The notes: generated by a model from the sequence alone, not told the origin. Positions 43,690-52,818 are shown, counted from the first letter of the stretch. The stretch is DNA of 64,000 bases from Capsulimonas corticalis (GCF_003574315.2 NZ_AP025739.1:5828001-5892000); one strand, 5' to 3'. Numbers and translations: made by a program.

Positions 43690-45684
43690 TCACCCTTTAT
43701 TAGACACTTTTAACCGCGAAAGCGTGTCCAGATAGGCCGTTACGGTGTCGACAAACTGCGCGTGCGACCATGTCAGCGGCGCCACGGAAAGCGGCTCCAG
43801 GGAGAACGGATGCACCTGCTCCGACAGAATGCCCGTGCGCTGCGCGCAGATCCCCACCCACTCCAAAAGGTCCAGCGCGCCCGAAAGATCCGAAGGGCTC
43901 TTCGCCGTCGCGATATACCAATCCGCCAACCAGAGCGTGCAGATGATCCAGGGGTTGCCCGGAATTTTGTCGAAGTCGTCCGTCACATGGAAGTAATAGT
44001 CTCGCTCGTAACGGGCGACTCCCCCCACCCCGGCGCGCACCCAGAGCTTGCGGCCGATCGCCTCCATATTCGCCACGACATGCGGATCGGACGCCGGCAG
44101 CACGCCGAAGGCGAAGACTGAATAAGACGACGCGTCCACCGCCCAATCTTTCTCCATCGAGCCGTCGGGCCGGACCGTGATCATCCGCGCGAAATGCCGA
44201 ACGCCATCGTCCCAGAAGTGCGTCAGGATCGCTTCCTTGATCTCCTCGGCGGCCGTCTGATAGCGCAAGCGGTCGGCGTCATGCCCGAAGATCTCCGCGA
44301 AGCGCGCGGATGCGGACAAGGCCGCGCACACCGTCGCCGTCGTATAGATGTGCGTCCCGCGACGCTCTTCCCAGAGGTCCCAGCTGGGCAGCGGAAGTTT
44401 GCTGTCGGCGTATCGATAGGACGCCATAAAATCCGACGCCGGTTTCACGAACGATTCGTACAGGCGCGCCGCGAACTCCGTATCTTTGTACTTCTCGAAA
44501 TGACGCCACAGCGACCAGACCACCAGCGCGGTGCCGTCTTCCTGAATCGGCGTCTCGCGGCCGCCGTCCGGCGTGGCGTAGGGATGCCACGAGGCGCCCA
44601 CCGTTCCATCCGGGCCGTACTTGTGCAGCAAGGCCGCCGGGTTCTTCGGCAGTACGCGGGCGCAAAACTCAAAAAACGGCTTCGTAATCTCCTCGACGCC
44701 GATCTTGTCCAGCGCGGCGGAGGCCAGCGCCCCGTCGCGCGGCCACATGTAGGAGTAGTGCGCGCGCGCCGTCTCCATGATATCGCTGTCGTTGGAGGCC
44801 AGGATCGCGCCGCGTTTGTCGCACTGGGTGCGCATGATCAATATACTGCGAACAAAAAGCTCGGCGACACGCGGAGGCAGTTTCGCGAGATCGTCGCGCC
44901 TGTCGCCGTACGCTTTCCAGTAAACACCGGTCTGGCGCATCGTCTCTTCGAACTCGGTCTTCATCGGTGCGTGAAGCGCCGTCGCCGCCTCCAGATTCGC
45001 CGCCGCCGCCATCCAGGTTCGCAGCGTCTCGCGGCCGCGCCCCGAGACATGCAGCGAATGGCTCGCCACGCTGTCCACGGATCCCTGCGCCATGGCGTTC
45101 ATGGAGAGCAAGCCGTCCTCGGCGTCTCGCCATGTGCCTTCGGCGCCCCGAAAACCCTTTTCCCCGCAAGCGTATTGAAAGATACCCACATTCTCCGCCT
45201 CGCATGCATCACCGACGTATCCCGCGAATAAAAAGTACCGATCGCGCTTGTAGTGAACCATCGCGTCTTCATAAGGATAGTAAAACGCGGTGTCGCCGAT
45301 ATCGGATTCGTCGATTCGCAGGTCGTGCGCCAAAAACACGCGGACTTCCCGCGATGTCTCATGAAGGTTTTCGATGGTGATGCGCTGGAGGAAGAGGTTG
45401 CGATCGTGCGCAACGGCGTGATTGAACGTGAGCAGAAGACCAAGATCGCCGCTGCGGGCGGTGCAGTGGGTCACCAGCGTCGCGTCTTCGTAGTTGATGC
45501 GCCAGTCCCACGAATCGTCGAGCCAGGAAAACTTGCCTTCGCCGGTCCAGACGCCGATACGACAGCGATATCCGCCGACGTGGTTCGCCCAGCCAACATA
45601 GGGATAGTAAATGTCGCGGATGGAGAGATGGCGATCGAGATTGACGAGCAACTCTCCATTGCCGAGCACAATGTCGCGAGGCAT
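43690..45684 (-). CDS. GH15 glucoamylase-like glycoside hydrolase
   Basis: 664 residues. An N-terminal beta-sandwich (PRDIVLGNGELLVNLDRHLS, then IRDIYYPYVG) precedes the (alpha/alpha)6 barrel. Visible catalytic regions are HYSYMWPRDGALAS, PLPSWDLWEERRGTHIYTTA with the acid Glu, and RTGILSEQVHPFSLEP with the base Glu. Family members release glucose from alpha-glucans or trehalose. No signal peptide is seen, so it probably degrades intracellular glycogen-like glucan made with the GH57 enzyme. I start at the ATG with GGGAG ten bases upstream; an in-frame start at 45729 adds 15 residues. Confidence 0.92.
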   Translation of the reverse strand: MPRDIVLGNGELLVNLDRHLSIRDIYYPYVGWANHVGGYRCRIGVWTGEGKFSWLDDSWDWRINYEDATLVTHCTARSGDLGLLLTFNHAVAHDRNLFLQRITIENLHETSREVRVFLAHDLRIDESDIGDTAFYYPYEDAMVHYKRDRYFLFAGYVGDACEAENVGIFQYACGEKGFRGAEGTWRDAEDGLLSMNAMAQGSVDSVASHSLHVSGRGRETLRTWMAAAANLEAATALHAPMKTEFEETMRQTGVYWKAYGDRRDDLAKLPPRVAELFVRSILIMRTQCDKRGAILASNDSDIMETARAHYSYMWPRDGALASAALDKIGVEEITKPFFEFCARVLPKNPAALLHKYGPDGTVGASWHPYATPDGGRETPIQEDGTALVVWSLWRHFEKYKDTEFAARLYESFVKPASDFMASYRYADSKLPLPSWDLWEERRGTHIYTTATVCAALSASARFAEIFGHDADRLRYQTAAEEIKEAILTHFWDDGVRHFARMITVRPDGSMEKDWAVDASSYSVFAFGVLPASDPHVVANMEAIGRKLWVRAGVGGVARYERDYYFHVTDDFDKIPGNPWIICTLWLADWYIATAKSPSDLSGALDLLEWVGICAQRTGILSEQVHPFSLEPLSVAPLTWSHAQFVDTVTAYLDTLSRLKVSNKG

Positions 45685-45767
45685 AGACGGCAGGCTCCCT
45701 AAAATTTCCCGTAGGATACCCGCACACACTTCCGTTCGTCAACGAAATATCGCGTAAGTCCGCCAAG

Positions 45768-45777
45768 TGGGTACAAT
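45768..45777 (+). promoter_or_regulatory. -10 element placed for leaderless transcription of ppc
   Basis: TGGGTACAAT ends six bases before the ATG at 45784, with no ribosome-binding site between. It is identical in sequence and spacing to the element before the polX-like gene. Confidence 0.55.
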
Positions 45778-45783
45778 ATCGCC

Positions 45784-48627
45784 ATGTCAAGCTTGAGAAC
45801 CGATTCGCGCCCCGTCGATTCCGAAGGCGGCGGCGAGCTAGCGCGCGATGTGCGCATACTGGGAAACGCTCTAGGGAATGTTTTGCGAGAGCAGGGAGGC
45901 GACGCTCTTTACGAACGCGTGGAAAGAATCCGGGCGCTGACCAAGGAAGCGCGGCGGACGCAGGGCCGGGATCCCGCCGAACAAGAGCTGGACGCCCTGT
46001 TCGCCGGCATGGACTTCGCGGCGGCGTTGCCCGTGCTCAAGGCGTTCACGACCTTCTTCCAGCTGATCAATCTCGCCGAACTCAAAGAGATCGCGCGCGT
46101 CAACCGCCGGCGCGCGGCGGAGGCGAGCGACGCCCCGCGCCGAGAATCGATCCGTGACGCGATCCGCGCGCTCAAAGAGTCCGGCGCCGGCCCGGAGCAG
46201 ATGCACGACCTCATTCGCGCCCTCTCCATCCAGCTCGTGTTCACGGCGCATCCCACCGAATCCAAACGCCGCAGCGTCCAGCAAAAGCTGCATCGCTTGT
46301 CGAACGTGCTCACCCGTCAGGAAGACCCACTGCTTTCGCACAGCGAGGCGCTGGCGCTGGACGCGGAGATCGCCTCCGAAGTCGAGATTCTCTGGCAGAC
46401 GGATGAAGTCCGCCAGCGCCGCCTGTCCGTATTGGATGAGGCGAGGAACGTCCTTTTCTACTTCAGCCAAACGCTGATCGCCGTCACCCCGCGTATCTAC
46501 GACGATCTGCGCTCCGCGCTCGCCGAATACTACCCCGGCGAAACGTTCGAGATTCCCACCGTCCTGGAGTTCGGCTCCTGGATCGGCGGAGACCGCGACG
46601 GCAACCCGACCATCACGCTGGACCATACGACGGAAGTCCTGCGGCTGCACGCGGACTTAGTCCTTTCGTATTACATTCCTGCAATACGCAGCCTGAGCGA
46701 CAAGCTCTCCCAGTCCCGTCACTATGTCGGGATCTCCCGCGAACTGGAGCAGTCGCTCGCGGATGACGCCGCGCGGCAGCCGGATGTCGTCGCGGAAGCC
46801 GCCAATCGAAGTCAGACCGAGCCGTATCGCCGCAAGATGGAGTTTATCTGGGAGCGCCTGCGCGACACCCAGCGCCGGCTCAACGGCCTGGAAGCGACCC
46901 TGCCCTACGCCAGCGCCGCCGAGTTCATCCATGATCTTGAGATTGTGGACCGATCGCTGCGCGAGAACAACGGCGTCTTCGCCGCAAACCGGGCTCTGGC
47001 GCCGTTCCTGAACCAGGCGCGCGTCTTCGGCTTCCACCTGGCCCGGCTCGATATCCGGGATCACAAAGAAAAGTATATCGGCGCGCTCGCCGCCGTATTC
47101 GCTCCGCTGGGCGTCGATTGGAACGCGCTGGACGAAGACGCGAAGATCGCGCTTCTGGAGCGTGAGATCGCCAACCCGCGCCCGCTGATCCCGGCCGAGC
47201 TGGATTACGACGAGTCCGTGAGCGAGACGATCAACTTGCTGCGTCTCGCCAAAACAAAGACCGAACAGATCGGGCCGGAAGCCATCGGGTCGCTGATTAT
47301 GTCGATGGCGTCCACCGTCTCCGATGTCCTCGCTATGCTGCTGCTCGCGAAGGAAGCGCGTCTGCTCAAGATCCACAGCGATCAATTCGACTCGAGCGTG
47401 GATGTGGTTCCGCTGTTCGAGACGATCGCCGATCTCGAGAATGCGCCCGGCGTTCTGGACACCCTGCTCTCCAATCCCGTGTATCGCAAGAACATCGATG
47501 CGCGCGGCAACCAGCAGGAGGTCATGGTCGGCTACTCGGACAGCAACAAAGACGGCGGCTATGTGACGGCGAACTGGAAGCTCTACGTCGCGCAGACAAA
47601 GCTTGCGGAAGTCTCGCGCAAGCACGGCGTCGCGCTCCGTATCTTCCACGGACGCGGCGGCGCCGTGGGACGCGGCGGCGGTCCGGCGAACAAGGCCATT
47701 CTCGCGCAGCCGCCCGGCAGCATTCAAGGGCGTCTCAAGATCACCGAGCAAGGCGAAGTGATCGCGGCGCGGTACTTCGACGAACGGATCGCGTATCGAA
47801 ACCTGGAGCAGGTCGTTCACGCCGTGCTGACCGCCAGCGCCGAGGCCGCGCAGCCCGGCCATGCGGAGCCGAAGGCCGAGTGGATCGCCGCCATGGATGA
47901 AATCTCCGATGACGCTTTTCACGCATATCGCTCGCTGGTCTATGAAGATCCGGAGTTCGTCCGCTTCTTCCATGAGGCAACGCCGATCGGCGAATTGGCC
48001 CAGCTCAATATCGGGTCACGACCGCCCAAACGCACGGCGTCGGACAAGATCGAGGATCTGCGCGCCATTCCGTGGGTCTTCTCCTGGATGCAGAGCCGCT
48101 ACACGCTGCCCGGCTGGTACGGGATCGGCGCGGCCCTCGGCCGCTACGCCGCGCGCTCGCCGGAGCACTTAGCCTGCCTGCAAGAGATGTATCGCAACTG
48201 GGCGTTCTTTACCACGACGCTGGACAACGCGCAGATGTCGCTGGCTAAGGCCGACATGGACATCGCGGCCAAGTACGCCACACTGGTTTCCGATGAGAAT
48301 CTGCGCGCGCGTGTGTTTGGAGCGATCCACAAGGAATACTGCGATTCCGTGGAGATCGTCTGTAAGATCATCGGGGGCGACGCGCTGCTGGACAACAGCC
48401 CGGTGCTGCAAAAATCCATCCGGCTGCGCAACCCGTACGTGGATCCGCTGAGCTATCTGCAAGTGGAGCTGTTAAGCCGGCTGCGCACGCTGCCGACGGA
48501 CGACGGCGAGGGGCGTGAGGGAGAAGACGCGGAGCGAGACGCCATCCGCGCGCGGCGCCGCGACCTGCGCGCGGCGGTGCTGCTATCGATCAACGGCGTG
48601 GCCGCCGGTCTCAAGAACACGGGCTAG
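45784..48627 (+). CDS. ppc: Phosphoenolpyruvate carboxylase
   Basis: Adds bicarbonate to PEP to give oxaloacetate, refilling the TCA cycle. The 947 residues hold the family signatures: VFTAHPTESKRRSVQQKLHR with catalytic His, the GGDRDGNPTIT region, GYSDSNKDGGYVTANWKLY, and FHGRGGAVGRGGGPANKAIL followed by QPPGSIQGRLKITEQGEVI. The C-terminus is LLSINGVAAGLKNTG, as expected for the tetrameric enzyme. Length is normal. It is divergent from the glucoamylase gene. Confidence 0.98.
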   Translation: MSSLRTDSRPVDSEGGGELARDVRILGNALGNVLREQGGDALYERVERIRALTKEARRTQGRDPAEQELDALFAGMDFAAALPVLKAFTTFFQLINLAELKEIARVNRRRAAEASDAPRRESIRDAIRALKESGAGPEQMHDLIRALSIQLVFTAHPTESKRRSVQQKLHRLSNVLTRQEDPLLSHSEALALDAEIASEVEILWQTDEVRQRRLSVLDEARNVLFYFSQTLIAVTPRIYDDLRSALAEYYPGETFEIPTVLEFGSWIGGDRDGNPTITLDHTTEVLRLHADLVLSYYIPAIRSLSDKLSQSRHYVGISRELEQSLADDAARQPDVVAEAANRSQTEPYRRKMEFIWERLRDTQRRLNGLEATLPYASAAEFIHDLEIVDRSLRENNGVFAANRALAPFLNQARVFGFHLARLDIRDHKEKYIGALAAVFAPLGVDWNALDEDAKIALLEREIANPRPLIPAELDYDESVSETINLLRLAKTKTEQIGPEAIGSLIMSMASTVSDVLAMLLLAKEARLLKIHSDQFDSSVDVVPLFETIADLENAPGVLDTLLSNPVYRKNIDARGNQQEVMVGYSDSNKDGGYVTANWKLYVAQTKLAEVSRKHGVALRIFHGRGGAVGRGGGPANKAILAQPPGSIQGRLKITEQGEVIAARYFDERIAYRNLEQVVHAVLTASAEAAQPGHAEPKAEWIAAMDEISDDAFHAYRSLVYEDPEFVRFFHEATPIGELAQLNIGSRPPKRTASDKIEDLRAIPWVFSWMQSRYTLPGWYGIGAALGRYAARSPEHLACLQEMYRNWAFFTTTLDNAQMSLAKADMDIAAKYATLVSDENLRARVFGAIHKEYCDSVEIVCKIIGGDALLDNSPVLQKSIRLRNPYVDPLSYLQVELLSRLRTLPTDDGEGREGEDAERDAIRARRRDLRAAVLLSINGVAAGLKNTG

Positions 48628-48652
48628 TCGAAAAAAAGCGAGGGGGTGGAGG

Positions 48653-49009
48653 TCAATCGTCGATCTCCACCAATCCCTCTTCCGTTCCGACTTTGTGGAT
48701 ATATACCGGCACGTAGCCGAATGTCCGATAGAAGCGAAGAGCTAGTTCGCCCTCATCCGCATCCGAGTCAACAATGTTTCCCTGATAGACGGCGACATAC
48801 CGTCCATAGTGCTCATCGATTGTCGTCTGAGGCAGTTGGTTGAACGCCACCACTTCCTTCCAGAAGGGCGCGTCTTCGATGTCTTCACGCAGCCATGGCA
48901 TGGACGACAGGCTGACTTGAGTCGTGTCCGAAGATGAAGGATGAGAATTGCCGTTATGATGCTCCGGGTCCGGCTGGGCGGAGAATATTTGATCTGAAGC
49001 GCCGGTCAT
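48653..49009 (-). CDS. DUF5678-like small protein
   Basis: 118 residues from an ATG with GGAGG seven bases upstream; an in-frame start at 49069 adds 20 residues. The N-terminal half is a polar linker. The C-terminal half (HYGRYVAVYQGNIVDSDADE, then GELALRFYRTFGYVPVYIHKV) matches the DUF5678 pattern of a short beta-hairpin plus helix. The function is unknown. It lies directly downstream of pafA on the same strand, so a link to the proteasome locus is possible, though only by position. Confidence 0.65.
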   Translation of the reverse strand: MTGASDQIFSAQPDPEHHNGNSHPSSSDTTQVSLSSMPWLREDIEDAPFWKEVVAFNQLPQTTIDEHYGRYVAVYQGNIVDSDADEGELALRFYRTFGYVPVYIHKVGTEEGLVEIDD

Positions 49010-49135
49010 TGCGAAACCTCCTGCCCAAAGTATAGCAAAAGGGCAAGGAGGAGTCAAGCAATTTTCCATCGTGCGGCCGGACGAAAGCGCTATGGGCGCG
49101 GAAAGCGCGCGAAGTCGTCAAGAAGCCCGGCGTTA

Positions 49136-50620
49136 TTACGCCAGTCCCGACGAGAAGATCTTCGCTTCTTCCGTATAAGTGTTGAACGGTTCCTTCATCT
49201 CCAGATGCAGGCGCTTCGAGAGATAGATCAGGTCCCAGTCGATGACGTAGTCGCGATAGTTGGTGGCGAGGAGCTTGTCGATGACCATTCCCCTGCCCTT
49301 CGCGCGCGTCGTCTGCGGCGGCGTGGTCATGGCTTCGAAGATCCGCCGGTCGGTCGTGACGCGCTCCACCAGTCCCGCTTGCTCCAGGCCATAGTAAAGC
49401 CCGTCGTCCGGGCTGACGTTATGGTACTCTAAGTCCAGAGAATGCAGAACGTCGTCGCCCCACTTCACTTCGCCGTCCGCCTCCATGAACTCTTCCAGCA
49501 TCTTGCGCTTGGCGACCCAGTCCAATTTGTCGGACAGCAGATACGGGTCTTTCTCCAGCGTATCCAGCACGTACTCCCATTCGCCGAGCACATAATCCGT
49601 CTGCTCGTCGCGGCCCGTGTAGCGTTTTTTGGCGGCGTTCAGATAGAGACGCTGCAAATCGACGGCCTTGATCGTGGCGCCGTCCTTGCGGGTCACGATC
49701 CACTTCCAGGTCGGATCGCGCGAAACGCTCTTGAGCGCATCCAGAGCGTCCCTCAACTCCACATCGTGCAGCACCACGCCGTCTTCGATCAGGTCCAAAG
49801 CGATGCTGGTCGTCCCAACCTTCATCAGGGTCGCATACTCGCTCATATTGCACTCGCCAAACAGAATGTGCAGGCGATGCATGTTGAGATAGTTGTAGTA
49901 CGAATCCCACTTCGGATTGATGATCGCCCGGTTAAAGCGAACACGCGAGGAGATCGTCTTGACGATGTGGTCCGCGCGCTGCGACAACTGGAAATCGACC
50001 GTCGGATCGACTTCGACGCCGTAGAAGTTGCCGACCCACTGGTAGTCCACCTCGTAATCCGAGATGGTCATGATATTGTTCTTGAGGCTCTTGTAGTTGA
50101 GCCGGTGCCCGCCGACGCGGCCGACGCCCGCGAAGATCTGCCGCGTCACGAGAAACGGCATCAAGCTCGCGAGGGCCTCAAGAAAATTCTGATCGTCGAT
50201 CTGGACGAGGTAATTCTCATGGCAGCCGAATGTGTGGCCGCCAAAGTGGTCCACGGAGTTGGAATGGAAAGAGACCTGGTCCTGAAGATTGAGCTCGCGC
50301 AGCAGGCGGTTGAGGATCACGCGACCGGCTTTGTCGTAGGCCACAACGTCCTTGAACTCCGTGCACTCGGGCGTGGCGTACTCCATGTGCGACCCGACGG
50401 CGTCGATATAGAGACGCCCGCCGCTGCGCAGAAATCCGCCGCACCGCGCAGGCTCGAAGGCGTAGTCGCGCGCGTGCAGATCGATCAGGCCCAGCTTGTC
50501 CTTGTAGAACGCATGGTCCTTGACCTGCTCGACGATCATTTCGGGCGTGCCGGCGGCGTCGTCACGGACCATACAGCCGAACTCGGTCTCGATCCCAATA
50601 ATTCTCTTATCCATCCCCAC
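49136..50620 (-). CDS. pafA: Pup/UBact-protein ligase PafA
   Basis: Attaches the C-terminal glutamate of the Pup-like tag to substrate lysines using ATP. The 494 residues of the carboxylate-amine ligase fold start with RIIGIETEFGCMVRDD (Glu11 metal ligand) and have SGGRLYIDAVGSHMEYATPE with the key Asp73, then NSVDHFGGHTFGCHENYL and RLHILFGECNMSEYATLMKVGT. Most relatives have His-Pro-Glu-Tyr; here it is His-Met-Glu-Tyr. The ID-x-x-GSH form and missing Dop loop assign it to PafA rather than Dop. It closes the proteasome gene cluster. Confidence 0.93.
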   Translation of the reverse strand: MGMDKRIIGIETEFGCMVRDDAAGTPEMIVEQVKDHAFYKDKLGLIDLHARDYAFEPARCGGFLRSGGRLYIDAVGSHMEYATPECTEFKDVVAYDKAGRVILNRLLRELNLQDQVSFHSNSVDHFGGHTFGCHENYLVQIDDQNFLEALASLMPFLVTRQIFAGVGRVGGHRLNYKSLKNNIMTISDYEVDYQWVGNFYGVEVDPTVDFQLSQRADHIVKTISSRVRFNRAIINPKWDSYYNYLNMHRLHILFGECNMSEYATLMKVGTTSIALDLIEDGVVLHDVELRDALDALKSVSRDPTWKWIVTRKDGATIKAVDLQRLYLNAAKKRYTGRDEQTDYVLGEWEYVLDTLEKDPYLLSDKLDWVAKRKMLEEFMEADGEVKWGDDVLHSLDLEYHNVSPDDGLYYGLEQAGLVERVTTDRRIFEAMTTPPQTTRAKGRGMVIDKLLATNYRDYVIDWDLIYLSKRLHLEMKEPFNTYTEEAKIFSSGLA

Positions 50621-50647
50621 CGCCCTTTATTTCTCATGATTTCAGAA

Positions 50648-50671
50648 AGCCGGCGAACGAATTCGCCGGCT
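50648..50671. repeat. Short palindrome between prcA and pafA
   Basis: GCCGGCGAA-CGAA-TTCGCCGGC is a 9-bp perfect stem. The same core appears in variant form at both ends of the composite repeat at 52378-52526. A TTCTTTTC tail follows only on the plus strand, opposite to transcription of the operon. Confidence 0.65.
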
Positions 50672-50693
50672 TCTTTTCAGCGCAGACTCACAC

Positions 50694-51512
50694 CTAGCCC
50701 ACTAACGCGGGCTGGTATGCGGATAAGACTTCGGACAATTCACCTTCGTTCAGCAGCCGGAATTTGCTTTCGCGCGTGGTGTTGCGCTCCAGCACCCCCG
50801 CTTCCACAACCCAGCCCTTCGCCAATCGCTCCTTGATGAACGCGGAGACATCACTCTTGCCTTCGCCCTCGGTGGAGTAATCGGCGTCCGCGCGGTCCTC
50901 CGCGTCCAGATGCTTGGCGCCGACGCCCCAGGCGTAGACAGCCGCCGTGAGCGCCTGAGGCAGCGTGGGAACGCCGCTGCTGACTTCCGTGGTCAGATGC
51001 TCGCGCATCCGGTCTTCGGCGTAGGCGGAGCCGGCGACGACCGCGTGGCCGAGGCTGCTGGAGAACTCGCCGTCATAGGACAAGGTCACGATCTGATCGC
51101 GCTCGGCCTTCTTGCCAAGCTCGACAAAGATGCCCCGGAAGACGATCGGCTGCGCGAAGGGATCGCTGTAGACCTTCTTGATCGCCGGCGAGATTCGGAA
51201 ACTGACCATCCGCTGAATGCTGACATCGTCCGGCGAGCGCGAAAAGCCTTCGGAGTGCGCGACGTCGATCGCCGCACTGCGGATCTGCTCGATATCGCTG
51301 TGATTGCCGATCGCGCTGAACATCAGGCGATCGTAGATCTCATAGACTTTGCGCTGCGTCTGCCGCACGGAAACGAGCAGCACGCCCGCATCGTAAGTCA
51401 GAGCAACCACCGGACTGCCGTCCTTCAGACGGTCTTCAATATATTCGTTTCGCTGCTGGATACTCTCGTTCCAGTCATAAGGGCTATAGGAAGGCAAATC
51501 GTTTACTCCCAC
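50694..51512 (-). CDS. prcA: 20S proteasome alpha subunit
   Basis: 272 residues with the bacterial alpha-subunit pattern: SIQQRNEYIEDRLKDGSPVV, LTYDAGVLLVSVRQTQRKVYEIYDRLMFSAIGNHSD and SYDGEFSSSLGHAVVAGS. It has no catalytic Thr start. Alpha rings gate the barrel and dock the ATPase. It starts 15 bases after prcB and is co-transcribed with it. The C-terminus is longer than in Mycobacterium. Confidence 0.9.
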   Translation of the reverse strand: MGVNDLPSYSPYDWNESIQQRNEYIEDRLKDGSPVVALTYDAGVLLVSVRQTQRKVYEIYDRLMFSAIGNHSDIEQIRSAAIDVAHSEGFSRSPDDVSIQRMVSFRISPAIKKVYSDPFAQPIVFRGIFVELGKKAERDQIVTLSYDGEFSSSLGHAVVAGSAYAEDRMREHLTTEVSSGVPTLPQALTAAVYAWGVGAKHLDAEDRADADYSTEGEGKSDVSAFIKERLAKGWVVEAGVLERNTTRESKFRLLNEGELSEVLSAYQPALVG

Positions 51513-51527
51513 GCATTTCGACGGCGC

Positions 51528-52310
51528 TTACGCGCGGCCGAGGGCGCTCTTAATCTCATCGTCCGTAAAGTCGTGAATACCGTCGGCGGTAATGTATTTG
51601 GCCGCCGGCAGGAACTTGGCCGAGCCGCCGGTCGCCGTGTCGAGATCGGCGGCGATCTCCAGCAGCGTGATCGTTTCCTTGAGCGCCGTGAGACGGTCCA
51701 TATTGCGGAACGGTCCCTTGGTGCGCAGGATGTACTCAAACGCGCCCCGGATCGGCGCCGAACCGCTACCCGCCGCGCCGTACTCGGCCGTCTCGAACTG
51801 GCCGCCCATGGCGTCGTAGAAGTAGATGCGTCCCTGGTTCTCCTCGGTGTCGAACGTCGAAAGAACTGGGATAAACGCGCCGATCCCTTGCAGGGCCGCC
51901 GGCATGTTGTTCGCGATCACGCGCTGGAGCTCCATCAGCTTGCCTTCTTGAGACATCGGCTGAAGCTGCGATCGCTCGAAGTATTTGAAAGTGTGGCGCA
52001 GATAACGCACAACTTCGACACTCTTGGCGAACGATCCCGAAATCGAGATCAGCGTATGGTCGTCGAGCGCCAGGACTTTCTCGGCCTGGTCATACATGAT
52101 CGTATAACCCGCGGTCGCGCGGCGGTCGGCGACATTGATCAGGCCGTCTTTGTACTTGACGGCGATGACGGTCGTCCCGTGCGTCTCGATATCTTTGTAG
52201 CCCGGCACGTTCGGAACGGGCGTCGGCATCGGCAATCGGTCGGCGGCGACGATGCCCTGGGTGATTAATTCCGACAGCGATCCTCTCGCTTCGGTGGTTG
52301 GGAATGGCAT
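51528..52310 (-). CDS. prcB: 20S proteasome beta subunit (catalytic)
   Basis: 260 residues. A 45-residue propeptide (ending DIETHG) is followed by Thr46-Thr-Val-Ile-Ala-Val-Lys, so autocleavage before Thr46 would expose the N-terminal nucleophile. The active-site Asp and Arg region (GLINVADRRATAGYTIMYDQ) and Lys (AEKVLALDD) follow, then SISGSFAKSVEVVRYLRH. It is paired with the alpha gene downstream. This is the only proteolytic subunit in the window. Confidence 0.95.
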   Translation of the reverse strand: MPFPTTEARGSLSELITQGIVAADRLPMPTPVPNVPGYKDIETHGTTVIAVKYKDGLINVADRRATAGYTIMYDQAEKVLALDDHTLISISGSFAKSVEVVRYLRHTFKYFERSQLQPMSQEGKLMELQRVIANNMPAALQGIGAFIPVLSTFDTEENQGRIYFYDAMGGQFETAEYGAAGSGSAPIRGAFEYILRTKGPFRNMDRLTALKETITLLEIAADLDTATGGSAKFLPAAKYITADGIHDFTDDEIKSALGRA

Positions 52311-52377
52311 TTGAATCTATATCCTTGAGACTATCGCAATACTAGGAGAATACGTCACGAAGAGCATCGTCGAAAAA

Positions 52378-52526
52378 TGCCCGGCGAATAAATTCGCGGC
52401 TAAAAGTACGACCGTCCACCTACGTGGACTTCGGAGCCTACGGCACTTTAAAATGCCTTCGGCATAAAGGTCTGAACCCGCGAAGGCGGGTGACCGTACT
52501 TATAGGCGCGAATTCATTCGCCGGCA
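52378..52526. repeat. Composite palindromic element between the UBact gene and prcB
   Basis: Outer arms 52378-52410 and 52495-52526 are close reverse complements (TGCCCGGCGAATAAATTCGC versus the complement of the GCGAATTCATTCGCCGGCA arm, both ending in AGTACG). Inside are further hairpins: GTCCACCTACGTGGAC, ATGCCTTCGGCAT and ACCCGCGAAGGCGGGT. No coding sequence is seen in 52311-52560. It resembles a non-autonomous repeat or a multi-stem transcript element. Confidence 0.8.
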
Positions 52527-52560
52527 ATTCTTTGTAAGCTTCTTCGCGCAAATTGTGAAT

Positions 52561-52749
52561 CTACTCCCCGCTGCGCTGCCGGTACTTCCGCGCTTGATCG
52601 GGGTCGACGCGCTTCATGCGCTTGAGCAGGTCGCTGCGGTCGGGGCGTTCGACGTCGGGCTTGGTCGGTCCCTTTTCGTCGCCTTCCTTGCGGAGCGGGT
52701 CGACGGGGCCGGCGGGGCGTGTGGCGCGATCGTCATCCATTGTCGGCAT
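52561..52749 (-). CDS. Pup-like ubiquitin-type modifier (UBact), C-terminal Gly-Glu
   Basis: 62 residues from an ATG with GGAG six bases upstream; an in-frame upstream ATG adds nine residues. The protein is highly charged and disordered in its first half (DPLRKEGDEKGPTKPDVERP) and ends DLLKRMKRVDPDQARKYRQRSGE. The family known as UBact in Nitrospirae, Armatimonadetes and others has this RQR(S/T)GE/Q ending, while actinobacterial Pup ends GGQ/GGE. The terminal Glu means no deamidation is needed before PafA uses it. It sits between dop and the 20S genes, as in other Pup loci. Confidence 0.92.
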   Translation of the reverse strand: MPTMDDDRATRPAGPVDPLRKEGDEKGPTKPDVERPDRSDLLKRMKRVDPDQARKYRQRSGE

Positions 52750-52818
52750 AGCGTTCTCCTTCTGTATCGATCCCACGCGGCGACGGCGCTTGCCGAAACC
52801 GCGCGGACAAAATGCAAG

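Noticed and set aside
46657-47973. 438-codon minus-strand ORF opposite ppc
   Set aside because: PEP carboxylase motifs are continuous on the plus strand; the antisense frame has none.
49442-50836. 464-codon plus-strand ORF opposite pafA
   Set aside because: PafA on the minus strand has all ligase motifs; the plus frame has no recognisable domain and reads as a shadow.
50910-52268. 452-codon plus-strand ORF opposite the 20S genes
   Set aside because: It spans two real genes and their gap on the other strand and has no protein-family features.
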